Assembly (NCBI GenBank): GCA_965249895.1
Contig: CBDFNC010000005.1
Coordinates: 2,480,001-2,544,000 of the forward strand
Direction of reading: 5' to 3'
Length of the DNA: 64,000 nt
DNA from: CBDFNC01 sp965249895
Lineage (GTDB): Bacteria; Pseudomonadota; Gammaproteobacteria; Enterobacterales; CBDFNC01
Made by a program: the position numbers and the translations under genes. Under the pieces are notes generated by a model. It saw nothing but the letters and a program-made list of their open reading frames with translations, was not told the origin of the DNA and did not search any database. Every line of letters begins with the position of its first letter. Position 1 is the first letter of the stretch. Below, in pieces: positions 16,929 to 25,719 of the stretch.

Positions 16929-17534
16929 TTATTGGGCTTGTTTTGCGATTTCGGAGACAAAGGTTTCGACCAGCAGATCAGTAACCTGGGGGTGTTTAGC
17001 ACTTATCAGGTCCCCGTCTATTACTATTTCGGCAGTACCATCACCCTGGTACTGCACCAAACCACCGGCATTTTCAACATCACAGACTATGTTATGGGCG
17101 CAGGTCACTTTTCGGTTTTTCAGTAAAGCCTGGTCGGCACAGAGCAACCACAAGCTATGGCAAATGGTTCCTACTTTCAGCCCCGGAGTGGCCAGAGCCC
17201 GGCGAATAAACTCAACGGCCGGCGCATGATTTTTCGCGCCCTGACTGAGCTCGGCCTGGTAGCGCAGACGATCCATGGCATAACCACCGATCAACAGGAT
17301 CCCCTGATAATCATCTGGTGAAACCTCATTGATTTCTACATTAACCTTAGCCTGGTACTGGATTTTTCCGTCTTCGGGATTAGAGCCAAACGTGAGCTCC
17401 TGCTGGTCCCACAAGTGGCTGATATATTCCACCTGATAGCCGTGGATGGGTAACATATCATTGTATTTGGCGTACTCTGTACCGTCGAAATGATCTTCGA
17501 TCAATACCGCAATTTTACCTTTTTGCATGGTCAA
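16929..17534 (-). CDS. DJ-1/PfpI family protein
   Basis: The 201-residue protein starts KIAVLIEDHFDGTEYAKYND and carries VGTICHSLWLL, where Cys125-His126 sit at the nucleophile elbow of the DJ-1/PfpI superfamily. An upstream Glu (E13 in LIEDHF) matches the usual acidic partner of the Cys. Members act as deglycases, chaperones or proteases of small peptides; the exact activity here is unknown. It is first in the operon with glgX and the AGE/STAS gene, eleven bases before glgX. The N-terminal Met-Thr-Met leaves the start uncertain by two residues. Confidence 0.87.
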   Translation of the reverse strand: MTMQKGKIAVLIEDHFDGTEYAKYNDMLPIHGYQVEYISHLWDQQELTFGSNPEDGKIQYQAKVNVEINEVSPDDYQGILLIGGYAMDRLRYQAELSQGAKNHAPAVEFIRRALATPGLKVGTICHSLWLLCADQALLKNRKVTCAHNIVCDVENAGGLVQYQGDGTAEIVIDGDLISAKHPQVTDLLVETFVSEIAKQAQ

Positions 17535-17838
17535 TTCCTTTAACTAAGGGCTGAGTATGGGTGCTACCGCCTTTTAGTATCCGGATCCACTTTCCGAATA
17601 TTTACGGCCGAAGGCAGAAAAGCCAACTAATGATAGTTATATCATTGCTATTTTGCTTATTACACGAAATAACACACGACATAGCGACAGAAATCGTCCG
17701 TTCGCGCTTATCAGTGACCAGGTTTCACCACGAAAACACAGACGTAATCCGGTGTTATGGTTGGATCGTCATCCCTTTCCAATACTTGGTCTTACTTAAG
17801 CAACCCAATCCTCCCGGATGTAGACAAAAGGCTCGGAT
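17535..17838. promoter_or_regulatory. Divergent promoter region with an 18-bp dyad
   Basis: This 304-base gap separates the minus-strand DJ-1/glgX operon from the plus-strand mscS gene and must hold both promoters. AATGATA at 17629-17635 pairs with TATCATT at 17640-17646 around GTTA, a possible operator. I see no gene in it. Confidence 0.4.
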
Positions 17839-19716
17839 ATGCTGAAAAGCTGTCATCTAAATAAGCGTTATCTAGCCCACCTCCGGCCAATCACCCTTTT
17901 CTGGCTTTTGTCGCTTACCTTCTCTCAGTTCAGTGTTCAGGCAGGGCCCGCCAGTGAGCAATCGTTAGCAACAGAATCAAGCAACAGAAAAATTAACGTC
18001 AGCACCCTGCTTGACAAATTTCCCTTGACCCCGGCCGACACTTCCAGCCCCAGGGCAACATTTGAGAGCTTTGAAATTTTGATGCGGGAAGGAAACAGTC
18101 TACTGCTGGAAGCGTATGAAGAGAGTATTAGGAGTATGGAGCTTACCGGCTCCGCCCCGACGACAGACAAAGAAAAATTAGCCCAAGTACTCTTTCGCCG
18201 CGCCGAAGACTGTTTCGATTTAAGCTCAGTCCCCACGGCCTCACGCAAGCGAGTCAGCCTGGAAATAGTGCTATTAATGAAGGAGGTCCTTGACAGGATG
18301 AGCCTGCCTGACTCTGATCAGATCCCTGGTAAACCTGCCGGCTTGTATCTCGACTCCAATCAATCATCCTCCTTTCCTGCTCGCTGGACACTCCCCTTTT
18401 CCGAAATTACCATTGCCCGCATGGCGGAAGGGCCAAAAGCCGGGAAATTCCTTTTCTCTGCAGATACGGTTAACGGGCTACGGAGTTTCTACCAGGAGAT
18501 TAAACACTATCCCCACAAATCCAATGCCTCCCAAGACCTCTATCAATATTTTGCCTATAGTCCGGGACATTTGATCCCCCCTTTCTGGTTTACCTATATT
18601 GAGCAGCTACCCGTAGTTATGTTCGATAAGCACTGGAACCAGGCGTTGTGGCAATGGTGTGCCCTGTTTGTCGTGGCCTTGACGTTAATCGGCTTGGTCC
18701 GGGGTTTTCTTTTGGTCAACCGCAAATATCTGGTCTCCGACAACCGCACCATTTCCGGACTGCTTTCTCTTTTCCCCACCGCTGTGATCGGTCTCGCCAT
18801 TGTGGTATTCACGGATATTGCCGATGACCATATAAATATGGGGGGCAACGTGATGCAGGGCATGAACCTGGTTTCAGAAGCCATACTCTGGAGCCTATTG
18901 GCCAAAGCCGCCTATCAGCTGTCCAATTTACTTGCCTATATCTCCCTGAAAAAGACCGATTCCGGTAACAATTCCCTGGAAAACAGCATGCTGAATATTG
19001 TCAGTAAAGTACTCGGCTTCTTCCTGGCGTTACTGGTGTTGGGTTTCGGGGCGGCTCGTATTGGCTTACCCGTCTACGGCATAGTCACCGGCCTGGGCGT
19101 GGGAGGCATGGCTATCGCCTTCGCTATTCGCCCAACCATGGAAAACCTGATCGGTGGATTTATTCTCTATATGGATAAGACCCTAAAAGTAGGTGACTTT
19201 TGTAAATTTGGCGAGCACTCAGGCACAGTGGAGGAGATAGGTATTCGCTCCACCCGGGTCAGGGCGCTGGATCGTACCCAGATCACCATAGTCAATGGGG
19301 ACTTGGTGAAAATGCGGGTGATCAATTACTCACGTCGCGATAAGTTCCATTTACATACCACGCTGGGACTGAGATACGAAACTTCCACTGAGCAAATGGA
19401 CTGTATTCTGACAGAGATCCGCCAGTTGCTGGAGGAACACCCTATGATTACAGAAGATCCATTAAGGGTAAGATTCGTAAAGTTTAACGATTACTCTCTG
19501 GACATAGAAATCTACGCCTATGTAGTGTCTTCGGATCGCAACGAATTCCTTGAAATTCAAGAAGCTATTTTGCTGAGCATCGCCAACCTGGTTAGCACCG
19601 CTAAACTGGAGTTTGCGTTTCCCTCATCCACGACGTACCTGGCGAAAGATGTTGGCCAGGAGATTAACAACCAAGCCAAACCGAATAAGGCAGCCGAAGC
19701 AGTGCTGGAAGTTTAG
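17839..19716 (+). CDS. MscS family mechanosensitive channel
   Basis: The 625-residue protein has a signal-like first helix, a long periplasmic N-terminal domain (about 40-265), then several membrane helices. The pore-lining TM3 is clear: GLPVYGIVTGLGVGGMAIAF, with the Gly/Ala pattern of MscS. The beta domain follows (KVGDFCKFGEHSGTVEEIGIRSTRVRALD, then ITIVNGDLVKMRVINYSRRD). It releases solutes on hypo-osmotic shock. The size places it with the larger YnaI/YbdG-like or plant-type MscS proteins rather than the 286-residue MscS. The DUF1622 gene follows 59 bases later and may share its transcript. Confidence 0.92.
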   Translation: MLKSCHLNKRYLAHLRPITLFWLLSLTFSQFSVQAGPASEQSLATESSNRKINVSTLLDKFPLTPADTSSPRATFESFEILMREGNSLLLEAYEESIRSMELTGSAPTTDKEKLAQVLFRRAEDCFDLSSVPTASRKRVSLEIVLLMKEVLDRMSLPDSDQIPGKPAGLYLDSNQSSSFPARWTLPFSEITIARMAEGPKAGKFLFSADTVNGLRSFYQEIKHYPHKSNASQDLYQYFAYSPGHLIPPFWFTYIEQLPVVMFDKHWNQALWQWCALFVVALTLIGLVRGFLLVNRKYLVSDNRTISGLLSLFPTAVIGLAIVVFTDIADDHINMGGNVMQGMNLVSEAILWSLLAKAAYQLSNLLAYISLKKTDSGNNSLENSMLNIVSKVLGFFLALLVLGFGAARIGLPVYGIVTGLGVGGMAIAFAIRPTMENLIGGFILYMDKTLKVGDFCKFGEHSGTVEEIGIRSTRVRALDRTQITIVNGDLVKMRVINYSRRDKFHLHTTLGLRYETSTEQMDCILTEIRQLLEEHPMITEDPLRVRFVKFNDYSLDIEIYAYVVSSDRNEFLEIQEAILLSIANLVSTAKLEFAFPSSTTYLAKDVGQEINNQAKPNKAAEAVLEV

Positions 19717-19775
19717 CGCTCACCCCTTGCCAAACAGTTTGCTTACGGAAAAATTAACCATACGGAGAGCAGCGT

Positions 19776-20183
19776 ATGATACATGAAGTTTTAGAGTGGA
19801 TAGGATTCGTCGTCGACCTGGTTGGCATTGGCATCCTGCTAATCGGTTTTACCAAAGGGGTTTATGTTTTCCTGAAGAAGGAGTTAGATAGCTTGAGCAG
19901 TGAAAAAACGTTGGATGATGTTTTCTCATTAAGATGCATATTGGGTGGTTATATCATTTTGTCGCTGGATTTTCTGATCATTTCCGACATAGTGAGTTCA
20001 ATAATTGATCCGGAACTGAATGATCTGATTAAATTAGGCATCATAGTGCTATTACGGACATCTATTGGTTTCTTCTTAGGCCGTGATCTGATGGAATTAC
20101 ATCACAGTAAAAAAGCATCGGAAGCACTGAACACAGATGAGGGTCAGCTGGAGCATAAAACAAAAAAGACAGCGCTATCTTGA
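19776..20183 (+). CDS. DUF1622 membrane protein
   Basis: This 135-residue inner-membrane protein has three hydrophobic helices. LRCILGGYIILSLDFLIISD and LIKLGIIVLLRTSIGFFLGR are diagnostic of DUF1622, a small family without known biochemistry. TACGGAGAGCAGCGT precedes the ATG. Its position behind mscS suggests an osmotic or membrane-stress context, which is inference. Confidence 0.85.
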   Translation: MIHEVLEWIGFVVDLVGIGILLIGFTKGVYVFLKKELDSLSSEKTLDDVFSLRCILGGYIILSLDFLIISDIVSSIIDPELNDLIKLGIIVLLRTSIGFFLGRDLMELHHSKKASEALNTDEGQLEHKTKKTALS

Positions 20184-20320
20184 GTAGTAAGACACCTTTA
20201 GCCGACGTGAGAAGCCATTTTTCCCATAGACAGCTTCACCCTGCGTGGTTTATCCAAGCTATTTCACGACCCTAATATCGCTGAGCTTTTGTTCGTCAAA
20301 AGAAACATCCAGCTCTAGCT

Positions 20321-20545
20321 CTAGCTCTTGGTAACTTCTGGAAAAATCAGCCCAGCTGCTACAAAAAAAGCACGGCTGTTTGGCGGCGACTCGGTAAACC
20401 CGGTTTGACCATTCTCAATCAACTGGGCCTGGGTAACATCCATAAAGGCCTGCTCCGTCATTCCCAGCTTTATATCAGGCTCGGGTGATGATGAGCAAGC
20501 GGATAATAAGAGTATGACAGCAGATAAAATTAACGGCTTTTTCAT
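20321..20545 (-). CDS. Small lipoprotein
   Basis: The 74-residue product has a type II signal with lipobox LLSAC right after MKKPLILSAVILL. The mature part contains D-I-K-L-G-M-T-E-Q-A-F, reminiscent of the start of SmpA/BamE-like modules, but it is too short to be one. The function is unknown. The 137-base gap before it and the AGCTCT triplet repeat at its 3' end (near 20311) hold nothing else. Confidence 0.7.
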   Translation of the reverse strand: MKKPLILSAVILLLSACSSSPEPDIKLGMTEQAFMDVTQAQLIENGQTGFTESPPNSRAFFVAAGLIFPEVTKS

Positions 20546-20745
20546 CTAACACGACCTTGGAGTAACAACGGAAACTGCAGAGTCTAGCTTACTTCAGTAT
20601 CGATACAATAGTGGTAAACACAGCGCAGATCGACTGAACATTTCTCGCGATATAGCAATAAATCTCACAAAGTGAACAAAACCCAGCTATTCCGTTTGAC
20701 AAAATATTGGTATCAGTCAAGTATACGCCGAAACTAAGCTCAGAC

Positions 20746-20759
20746 TATATGTACATATA
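20746..20759. promoter_or_regulatory. 14-bp perfect palindrome before the NSS symporter
   Basis: TATATGTACATATA lies 17 bases before the symporter ATG, next to the ribosome site AGAGGGGATT. Symmetry and place suggest an operator, but the AT-rich content makes chance a real possibility. Confidence 0.35.
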
Positions 20760-20776
20760 AATTTACAGAGGGGATT

Positions 20777-22144
20777 ATGGCAGAAGTAACGATGGCGGAA
20801 CCAAGGGGACAGTTTAGCTCCAGACTCGGCTTTGTTCTTGCAGCAGCAGGGTGTGCTGTGGGTGTCGGTAACATCTGGGGATTTCCTACCCAGGCGGCCA
20901 GCAACGGCGGTGGTGCTTTTTTACTGGTTTACCTGGTGCTGATTTTTTTACTGGGTTATCCCATGTTGGTTGCAGAGCTGCTTATTGGCCGCTATGGACA
21001 ATCCAACCCGATGCAATCCATGGCTAAGGTGGCCAATTCTGCCGTAACCCGAAAAATAGGCGCTATTGCCGGGGTCATTTCTATCTTGGTGGTCACTTTC
21101 ATCTTTACCTTTTATGCCATAATTTCCGGTTGGTTTGTTAGCTACACCCTGGCGCCTGTTGCCGAATTGTTTGGCGATCAAGCGAAAGCCGCCTGGTTAA
21201 TGGACTTCTCTTTATCCAGAAACATCTTCTTTACCCTGCTGTTTGGTTTTCTGACTATCTGGGTGGTTAAAAAAGGCATCAAGGATGGCATCGAGAAATG
21301 GTCCAAACGACTGATGCCTCTGCTGTTTGCACTGCTGATCCTAAGCAGTTGTTATATGCTCACCCAGCCCGGAGCGATGGAAGGATTAAAAGCCTATCTG
21401 GTGCCTGATTTTAGTCGGATATTTGACCCCGAACTGCTTGCCAGCGCCCTTGGACAGACCTTCTTTTCACTATCTCTGGGATCTGGCGCCATGATGGTAT
21501 ATGGCTCCTACCTGAGCCGTGAAGAAAGCGTGCCTAAACTGGCAGCTCAGGTCACCTTACTGGACACCAGTGTGGCATTTTTAGCAGGTTTGCTGATTGT
21601 GCCTGCTATGTACGTGGCCTTAAATCAAGGCGTAGAAATATTCGACAAGACTGGCCAGTTGTTAAGTTCAGACACCCTAGTATTTACAGTGCTGCCAGCC
21701 CTGTTTGATACTATGGGTAATGCAAAATATGTGGTTGCGACCGGCTTCTTTTTCCTGCTGGTTGTCGCCGCAATTACATCCAGCATCGCCATGCTGGAGA
21801 CCCCTGTCGCTTTTGTATGTGAAATTACGCGCATGAACCGAGCTACAGCGGTTTGGTTGGTAGGTTTGGCTGCCACTGGCTTCAGCCTGATCATAGTATT
21901 TAACTTCAGTGCTATGTTTGGCTTAGTGATCACCGCCACCACTCAATATGCTCAACCCTTGACCAGTTTAATTGTATGCCTATTTGCAGGCTGGGTCTGG
22001 CATAGAAATAAAATGCTGGCAGAAATTAAGTTGGGTGCGCAAGATATTGAGAACAGCTTGTTCTGGAAGATCTGGCCTAACTATGTGCGTTATGTATGCC
22101 CGGTTTTGGTTGGTTTCCTGGTGATACGTTCTATTTTTAGCTAA
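20777..22144 (+). CDS. Sodium-dependent transporter, NSS (SNF) family
   Basis: The 455-residue membrane protein has the bacterial NSS (LeuT-like) opening FSSRLGFVLAAAGCAVGVGNIWGFP, where the unwound TM1 with GNIWGFP binds Na+ and substrate. About eleven to twelve helices follow; YAIISGWFVSYTL (TM3) and FFSLSLGSGAMMVYGSYLS (TM6) are family marks. It should import an amino acid or related amine with Na+, as expected in a marine cell. The substrate cannot be told. The gene stands alone between a lipoprotein gene and cysQ. Confidence 0.92.
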   Translation: MAEVTMAEPRGQFSSRLGFVLAAAGCAVGVGNIWGFPTQAASNGGGAFLLVYLVLIFLLGYPMLVAELLIGRYGQSNPMQSMAKVANSAVTRKIGAIAGVISILVVTFIFTFYAIISGWFVSYTLAPVAELFGDQAKAAWLMDFSLSRNIFFTLLFGFLTIWVVKKGIKDGIEKWSKRLMPLLFALLILSSCYMLTQPGAMEGLKAYLVPDFSRIFDPELLASALGQTFFSLSLGSGAMMVYGSYLSREESVPKLAAQVTLLDTSVAFLAGLLIVPAMYVALNQGVEIFDKTGQLLSSDTLVFTVLPALFDTMGNAKYVVATGFFFLLVVAAITSSIAMLETPVAFVCEITRMNRATAVWLVGLAATGFSLIIVFNFSAMFGLVITATTQYAQPLTSLIVCLFAGWVWHRNKMLAEIKLGAQDIENSLFWKIWPNYVRYVCPVLVGFLVIRSIFS

Positions 22145-22156
22145 CAGCTAGCTAAT

Positions 22157-22186
22157 CGGCTCTCTGTGGTTAAACACTTAGAGCCG
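22157..22186. terminator. Hairpin between the convergent symporter gene and cysQ
   Basis: CGGCTCT and AGAGCCG flank a 16-base loop in the 63-base convergent gap. The T-tract is poor (GTATTGCC), so termination is only suggested. Confidence 0.4.
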
Positions 22187-22207
22187 TATTGCCTTAGAGG
22201 ATAGAGT

Positions 22208-23020
22208 CTAGACCTTAAGCAAATCCATCCAGGGTAAGCCTTCATCCCCCAGGACAATAAAGTCCGGATTTTCCAACGACTCTCTTTCGTTATAACTTAA
22301 GCGATTTAAGTTCAGGTCCAGAATTCGACCTCCCGCCTGCTCGACAATACACTGTGCGCCGCCTGTATCCCATTCACCCGTCGGCCCTAAGCGAATGTAA
22401 CAGTCCACCGCTCCTTCTGCCACTAAGCAGCTTTTCAAACAGGCCGAACCCAGAGGCAGCATATTGTAGTTTCTTGACGGCTCCAGGATATCAGTCATCG
22501 CGCTTAACTTTTGTCGACGACTTACAGCTAACGCAATCGAGGATGGTTCCTGTCCCTCGTGTTTCATGGTAGAAATCGCCACCTCTTCCCCCTGGGTCTC
22601 TTTAAACGCACCGAATCCCTTGATGGCGTAGTAACTTACATCGGCAATCGGGGCATAAATAACGCCCATCACAGGCTCGTTATTCTCAACCAGGGCTATG
22701 ATAGTCGCGAAGTCGCCGCTTTTAGCGATAAATTCCTGGGTACCATCCAGTGGATCTACCAGCCAATAACGTTGCCACTGCTTACGAAGGGAAAACGGTA
22801 TGCTGACGTCTTCTTCCGATAACACAGGGATATCCGGGGTTAACTCCGATAAAGCCTTAGTTAAATATTGATGCGCCGCAATGTCAGCGCTGGTAACAGG
22901 TGTATTGTCGCTTTTTGTTGCTTGTTCGAAATTATCTTCCCGATAAATACGAGCGATAATCTCACCGGCTTCCCTGGCGATTTTTTTTACTTCGGGCAAT
23001 AGTGCTATTTTTTGCTGCAT
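22208..23020 (-). CDS. cysQ: 3'(2'),5'-bisphosphate nucleotidase CysQ
   Basis: The enzyme cleaves 3'-phosphoadenosine 5'-phosphate to AMP, clearing a sulfate-assimilation by-product. Metal-site motifs of the inositol monophosphatase superfamily are present: PVLSEED, WLVDPLDGTQEFI (DPxDGT), and GEWDTGGAQCIVEQAGG. I chose the ATG at 23020, giving 270 residues from MQQKIALLPEV, because GGAG lies seven bases upstream. An earlier in-frame ATG at 23047 would add nine residues but has no such site. nudE ends upstream within 36 bases, so the two are probably one transcript. Confidence 0.92.
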   Translation of the reverse strand: MQQKIALLPEVKKIAREAGEIIARIYREDNFEQATKSDNTPVTSADIAAHQYLTKALSELTPDIPVLSEEDVSIPFSLRKQWQRYWLVDPLDGTQEFIAKSGDFATIIALVENNEPVMGVIYAPIADVSYYAIKGFGAFKETQGEEVAISTMKHEGQEPSSIALAVSRRQKLSAMTDILEPSRNYNMLPLGSACLKSCLVAEGAVDCYIRLGPTGEWDTGGAQCIVEQAGGRILDLNLNRLSYNERESLENPDFIVLGDEGLPWMDLLKV

Positions 23021-23055
23021 AAATTCTCCAGCTCGGTGAATACCCATACTGATTG

Positions 23056-23628
23056 TTACTCGTTTTTTGATTTAGTTTGTTCTGCCAGCCACTGTTGTGC
23101 CAGCATTAATGCACATACGCTGCGAGCCTCGGAGAATTCGGGCAGAGACAACAAGTCATCGGCTTTTTTCAACGGCCATTTCACCAATTCCAAAGGCTCT
23201 GGCTCATCCCCTTCCAGTTTTTTAGGGTACAGACCGCGAGCCAGTAGTAAGGTCATTTTACTGGAGAAATAACTGGGTGCCATGGTGACCTCTTTAAGAC
23301 TGAACAGTTCATCGGCGCCAAATCCAGCTTCTTCCATTAGCTCTCGATTACCTGCCGTGATCGCATCCTCACCCGGATCTATCAGTCCCTTGGGGAAGCC
23401 CAGCTCATAGCTATGAGTGCCGGCAGCATACTCTCTCACTAAGAGTAGCGTGTCATCATCCAGAATAGGAACCACCAACACGGCTCCGCGGCCGGATCCT
23501 TTCATTCTTTCATAGTCACGCTCGATGCCATTGCTAAATCTGAGCCTTAACGACTCAATTTTGAAAAAGCGACTTTCTGCCACCAATTGACTAGACAATA
23601 TCTCAGGTTTTTGTTGTTTCTTACTCAT
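23056..23628 (-). CDS. nudE: Nudix ADP-compounds hydrolase NudE
   Basis: The enzyme hydrolyses Ap3A, ADP-ribose, NADH and similar ADP-linked compounds. The full Nudix box G-x5-E-x7-REUxEExGU is seen as GLIDPGEDAITAGNRELMEE followed by AGF. From the ATG at 23628 (MSKKQQKPEIL) the protein has 190 residues, close to E. coli NudE. The frame is open upstream to 23718, but that segment (SPSLSPLRKRGEC) does not look like NudE. It forms the usual cysQ-nudE/yrfG neighbourhood. Confidence 0.92.
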   Translation of the reverse strand: MSKKQQKPEILSSQLVAESRFFKIESLRLRFSNGIERDYERMKGSGRGAVLVVPILDDDTLLLVREYAAGTHSYELGFPKGLIDPGEDAITAGNRELMEEAGFGADELFSLKEVTMAPSYFSSKMTLLLARGLYPKKLEGDEPEPLELVKWPLKKADDLLSLPEFSEARSVCALMLAQQWLAEQTKSKNE

Positions 23629-23726
23629 ACATTCGCCACGCTTCCTTAAAGGGGATAAACTAGGCGACCTCCTGTTGAGGCAAACACACTTAACCTCATT
23701 AATATCAGATCTTTTCAAGGAAAACC

Positions 23727-24374
23727 ATGCTGACTTGGGACAAGATTGACACTGTACTAATAGATATGGACGGAACTTTGCTCGACCTCCATTATGATAA
23801 CTATTTTTGGATGGAGTTGGTGCCCAATAAATATGCGGAAAAACACCAGATAACCCACAGCCAGGCTCAGCAAAAGATCACTCAGGAATACCATAAAGTA
23901 GCAGATACCCTGGTCTGGTACTGCTTCGATTTTTGGACCGAACATCTGGGCCTGGACATCAAGCAATTACAGCATGAAGCAGCTCATAAAATTGCCTGGC
24001 GTGAAGATAGCCGCTGGTTTTTAGATAAGCTAGGAGCGTTAGGGAAACAGCGAATATTGCTAACTAACGCGCACAGAGATAGCCTGATGTTAAAGGTCGA
24101 GCATACCCAGTTGGATAAAAAGCTGGATCAAATGATTTCTACCCATGACTATGGTTTGCCCAAAGAAAAGCAGGCGCTTTGGCAAGGCGTACAAGATGAT
24201 CTCGGTTTTAACCCAGCCAGAACCTTATTCCTCGATGACAGCGAGAAAATTCTCAAGGCAGCACAAACTTTTGGCATAGGATATCTTGTCGGGATCAACA
24301 AACCAGATAGTGCAAAACCGGTATTACACTTTGAGCAATTTCCCCATATCAAGCGGTTTTCAGAGCTGTTTTAA
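23727..24374 (+). CDS. yrfG: GMP/IMP nucleotidase YrfG (HAD superfamily)
   Basis: The 215-residue HAD phosphatase begins VLIDMDGTLLDLHYDNYFW, motif I with both catalytic Asp. TNAHRDSL gives motif II, and FLDDSEKIL gives motif IV. E. coli YrfG dephosphorylates GMP and IMP. It is divergent from nudE, as in many gammaproteobacteria, and AAGGAAAACC precedes the ATG. In relatives the locus continues towards the gsp/hslR block; here an accessory patch intervenes after its stop. Confidence 0.9.
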   Translation: MLTWDKIDTVLIDMDGTLLDLHYDNYFWMELVPNKYAEKHQITHSQAQQKITQEYHKVADTLVWYCFDFWTEHLGLDIKQLQHEAAHKIAWREDSRWFLDKLGALGKQRILLTNAHRDSLMLKVEHTQLDKKLDQMISTHDYGLPKEKQALWQGVQDDLGFNPARTLFLDDSEKILKAAQTFGIGYLVGINKPDSAKPVLHFEQFPHIKRFSELF

Positions 24375-24394
24375 TTACTCCTTCCCGGCGTTGC

Positions 24395-24427
24395 AGGAGA
24401 TATACATACTCACCCAGCATATCTCCT
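24395..24427 (+). terminator. Putative terminator of yrfG
   Basis: AGGAGATAT and ATATCTCCT are perfect 9-bp arms around a 15-base loop, followed by TTTCCC. The large loop and short T-run make it moderate. The stretch 24428-24642 after it shows no gene. Confidence 0.5.
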
Positions 24428-24642
24428 TTCCCAAATATATCCGTAGCTCAGATTCGACTAATAGTGCAGCAAAGCTCGGTTTAGCCCTTTAGATCGCCTT
24501 GCCAAACCATCGCCTTAAAGGTTAAACCTTACGATTAACTATTCAATAAACCGATAGGTCCTAACTTTAGCGTCTATTCGTTTATTGCTAATTTCAGTCC
24601 GCGTATTCAAGAGGAAAATAATCTCCCTTCAGTCATTTCAAA

Positions 24643-25515
24643 GGTTCTGTCGCATCTTGGCCATTTGGCTTGAAAATACCTATGTTCAGATACAGTTAGG
24701 CTGCCAAAAAATAAAACTGCTCCCATAGGGTCATTTCTCCGGCATTTTCCATCTGGCCTTTACGAAGCATTTGCCATAGTTCGACACCGGCTATAGTGGC
24801 TTTTGCCCCCGTCATGGATTTGAACCCGAGCGCAGTGCGCATCTTCCATTTTATTGCGCGGTGGCTCTGCTCCACGATGTTATTAAGGTACTTCACCTGG
24901 AGCACTTCGATAAGGCAGCCCGCCATGCCAGCAAACCAAAGTTGCCAGTTTAGGGTCTCGAGGGCGGCGCAGTTACTCCCGCTTTTATCAATCACCACCT
25001 TCTCAGGTAAGCCATGCTGGCCAATCGCCTTGTTAAAGAAGCGTCTGGCCGCGGCTTCATCCCGTTTTTCAGTCAACATGAAATCGATGGTATCACCGAA
25101 TTTATCAACGCCGCGATACAGGTAAAGCCACTGACCTTTCACTTTGATATACGTCTCATCCATTCGCCACGAGGCTGAAATGGCACGTTTCTTACCGCCA
25201 CGGAAGACTTCCTCTAACTGAGGTGCATACTCCAACACCCAGCGATGGAGCGCAGCGTGATCAACCAGGACACCGCGCTCTGCCAGTAACTCTTCAATAT
25301 CCCGGTAGCTGAGTTTGTACGCGACATACCAGCGAACTGCCATCAGGATAGTCTCGGATGGAAACTCTTTTTTGGTAAAGCAAAGCGCCATGATTGTCTC
25401 TTTGGTCGGGTGCTATTCCAGCCGGAGCTTATCTGGATATCATGAACATGTCTGTCAAAAATGGACTCGGTTTTCACTGCGCTAGTCTATTGACCGGTCA
25501 AGATGCGACAGAACC
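24643..25515 (-). mobile_element. IS6-family insertion sequence
   Basis: The element is 873 bp, bounded by inverted repeats GGTTCTGTCGCATCTTG at 24643-24659 and the matching reverse complement at 25499-25515. The GGTTCTGT start is typical of IS6/IS26-like elements. It holds one transposase gene. No 8-bp target duplication is seen: the left flank reads ATTTCAAA and the right flank TTAATTTG. This suggests a cointegrate-mediated deletion or rearrangement on one side. Confidence 0.9.
24696..25391 (-). CDS. IS6-family DDE transposase
   Basis: The 231-residue transposase has the IS6 N-terminal helix-turn-helix (VAYKLSYRDIEELLAERGV) followed by HAALHRWVLEYAPQLEEVFR. The DDE residues can be placed in M-D-E-T-Y-I-K-V-K-G, V-I-D-K-S-G-S-N and V-E-Q-S-H-R-A-I-K. 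Length and frame look intact, so the element may still be active. Transposition in this family is replicative and fuses replicons. Confidence 0.93.
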   Translation of the reverse strand: MALCFTKKEFPSETILMAVRWYVAYKLSYRDIEELLAERGVLVDHAALHRWVLEYAPQLEEVFRGGKKRAISASWRMDETYIKVKGQWLYLYRGVDKFGDTIDFMLTEKRDEAAARRFFNKAIGQHGLPEKVVIDKSGSNCAALETLNWQLWFAGMAGCLIEVLQVKYLNNIVEQSHRAIKWKMRTALGFKSMTGAKATIAGVELWQMLRKGQMENAGEMTLWEQFYFLAA

Positions 25516-25606
25516 TTAATTTGCCACAAATCCAAACAAGTCGCTTGTGAGAATGATGAATTCACTATTTTTTGTCTTTATAAAAGGTTACAGACTTTAT
25601 ATTTAT

Positions 25607-25656
25607 GTATCTATAAATTGATACGTAATTTTATTTATGTATCTACAATTGGATAT
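25607..25656. promoter_or_regulatory. Paired 18-bp dyads upstream of mmyA
   Basis: GTATCTATAAATTGATAC (25607-25624) and GTATCTACAATTGGATAT (25639-25656) share TATC-N8-GATA symmetry and the direct context TTTATGTATCTA. Their centres lie 32 bp apart, about three helical turns, 64-113 bases before the HTH gene. They are good candidates for autoregulatory sites of MmyA. Confidence 0.6.
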
Positions 25657-25719
25657 TTATATTTTTCAGTGTATTTAATATGGGTTACAATTATGGTGTT
25701 GTTTATTGAGGTACATCCC

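Noticed and set aside
17561..17845. 94-residue plus-strand ORF before mscS
   Set aside because: It spans the divergent promoter region, overlaps the mscS start and has no plausible protein features.
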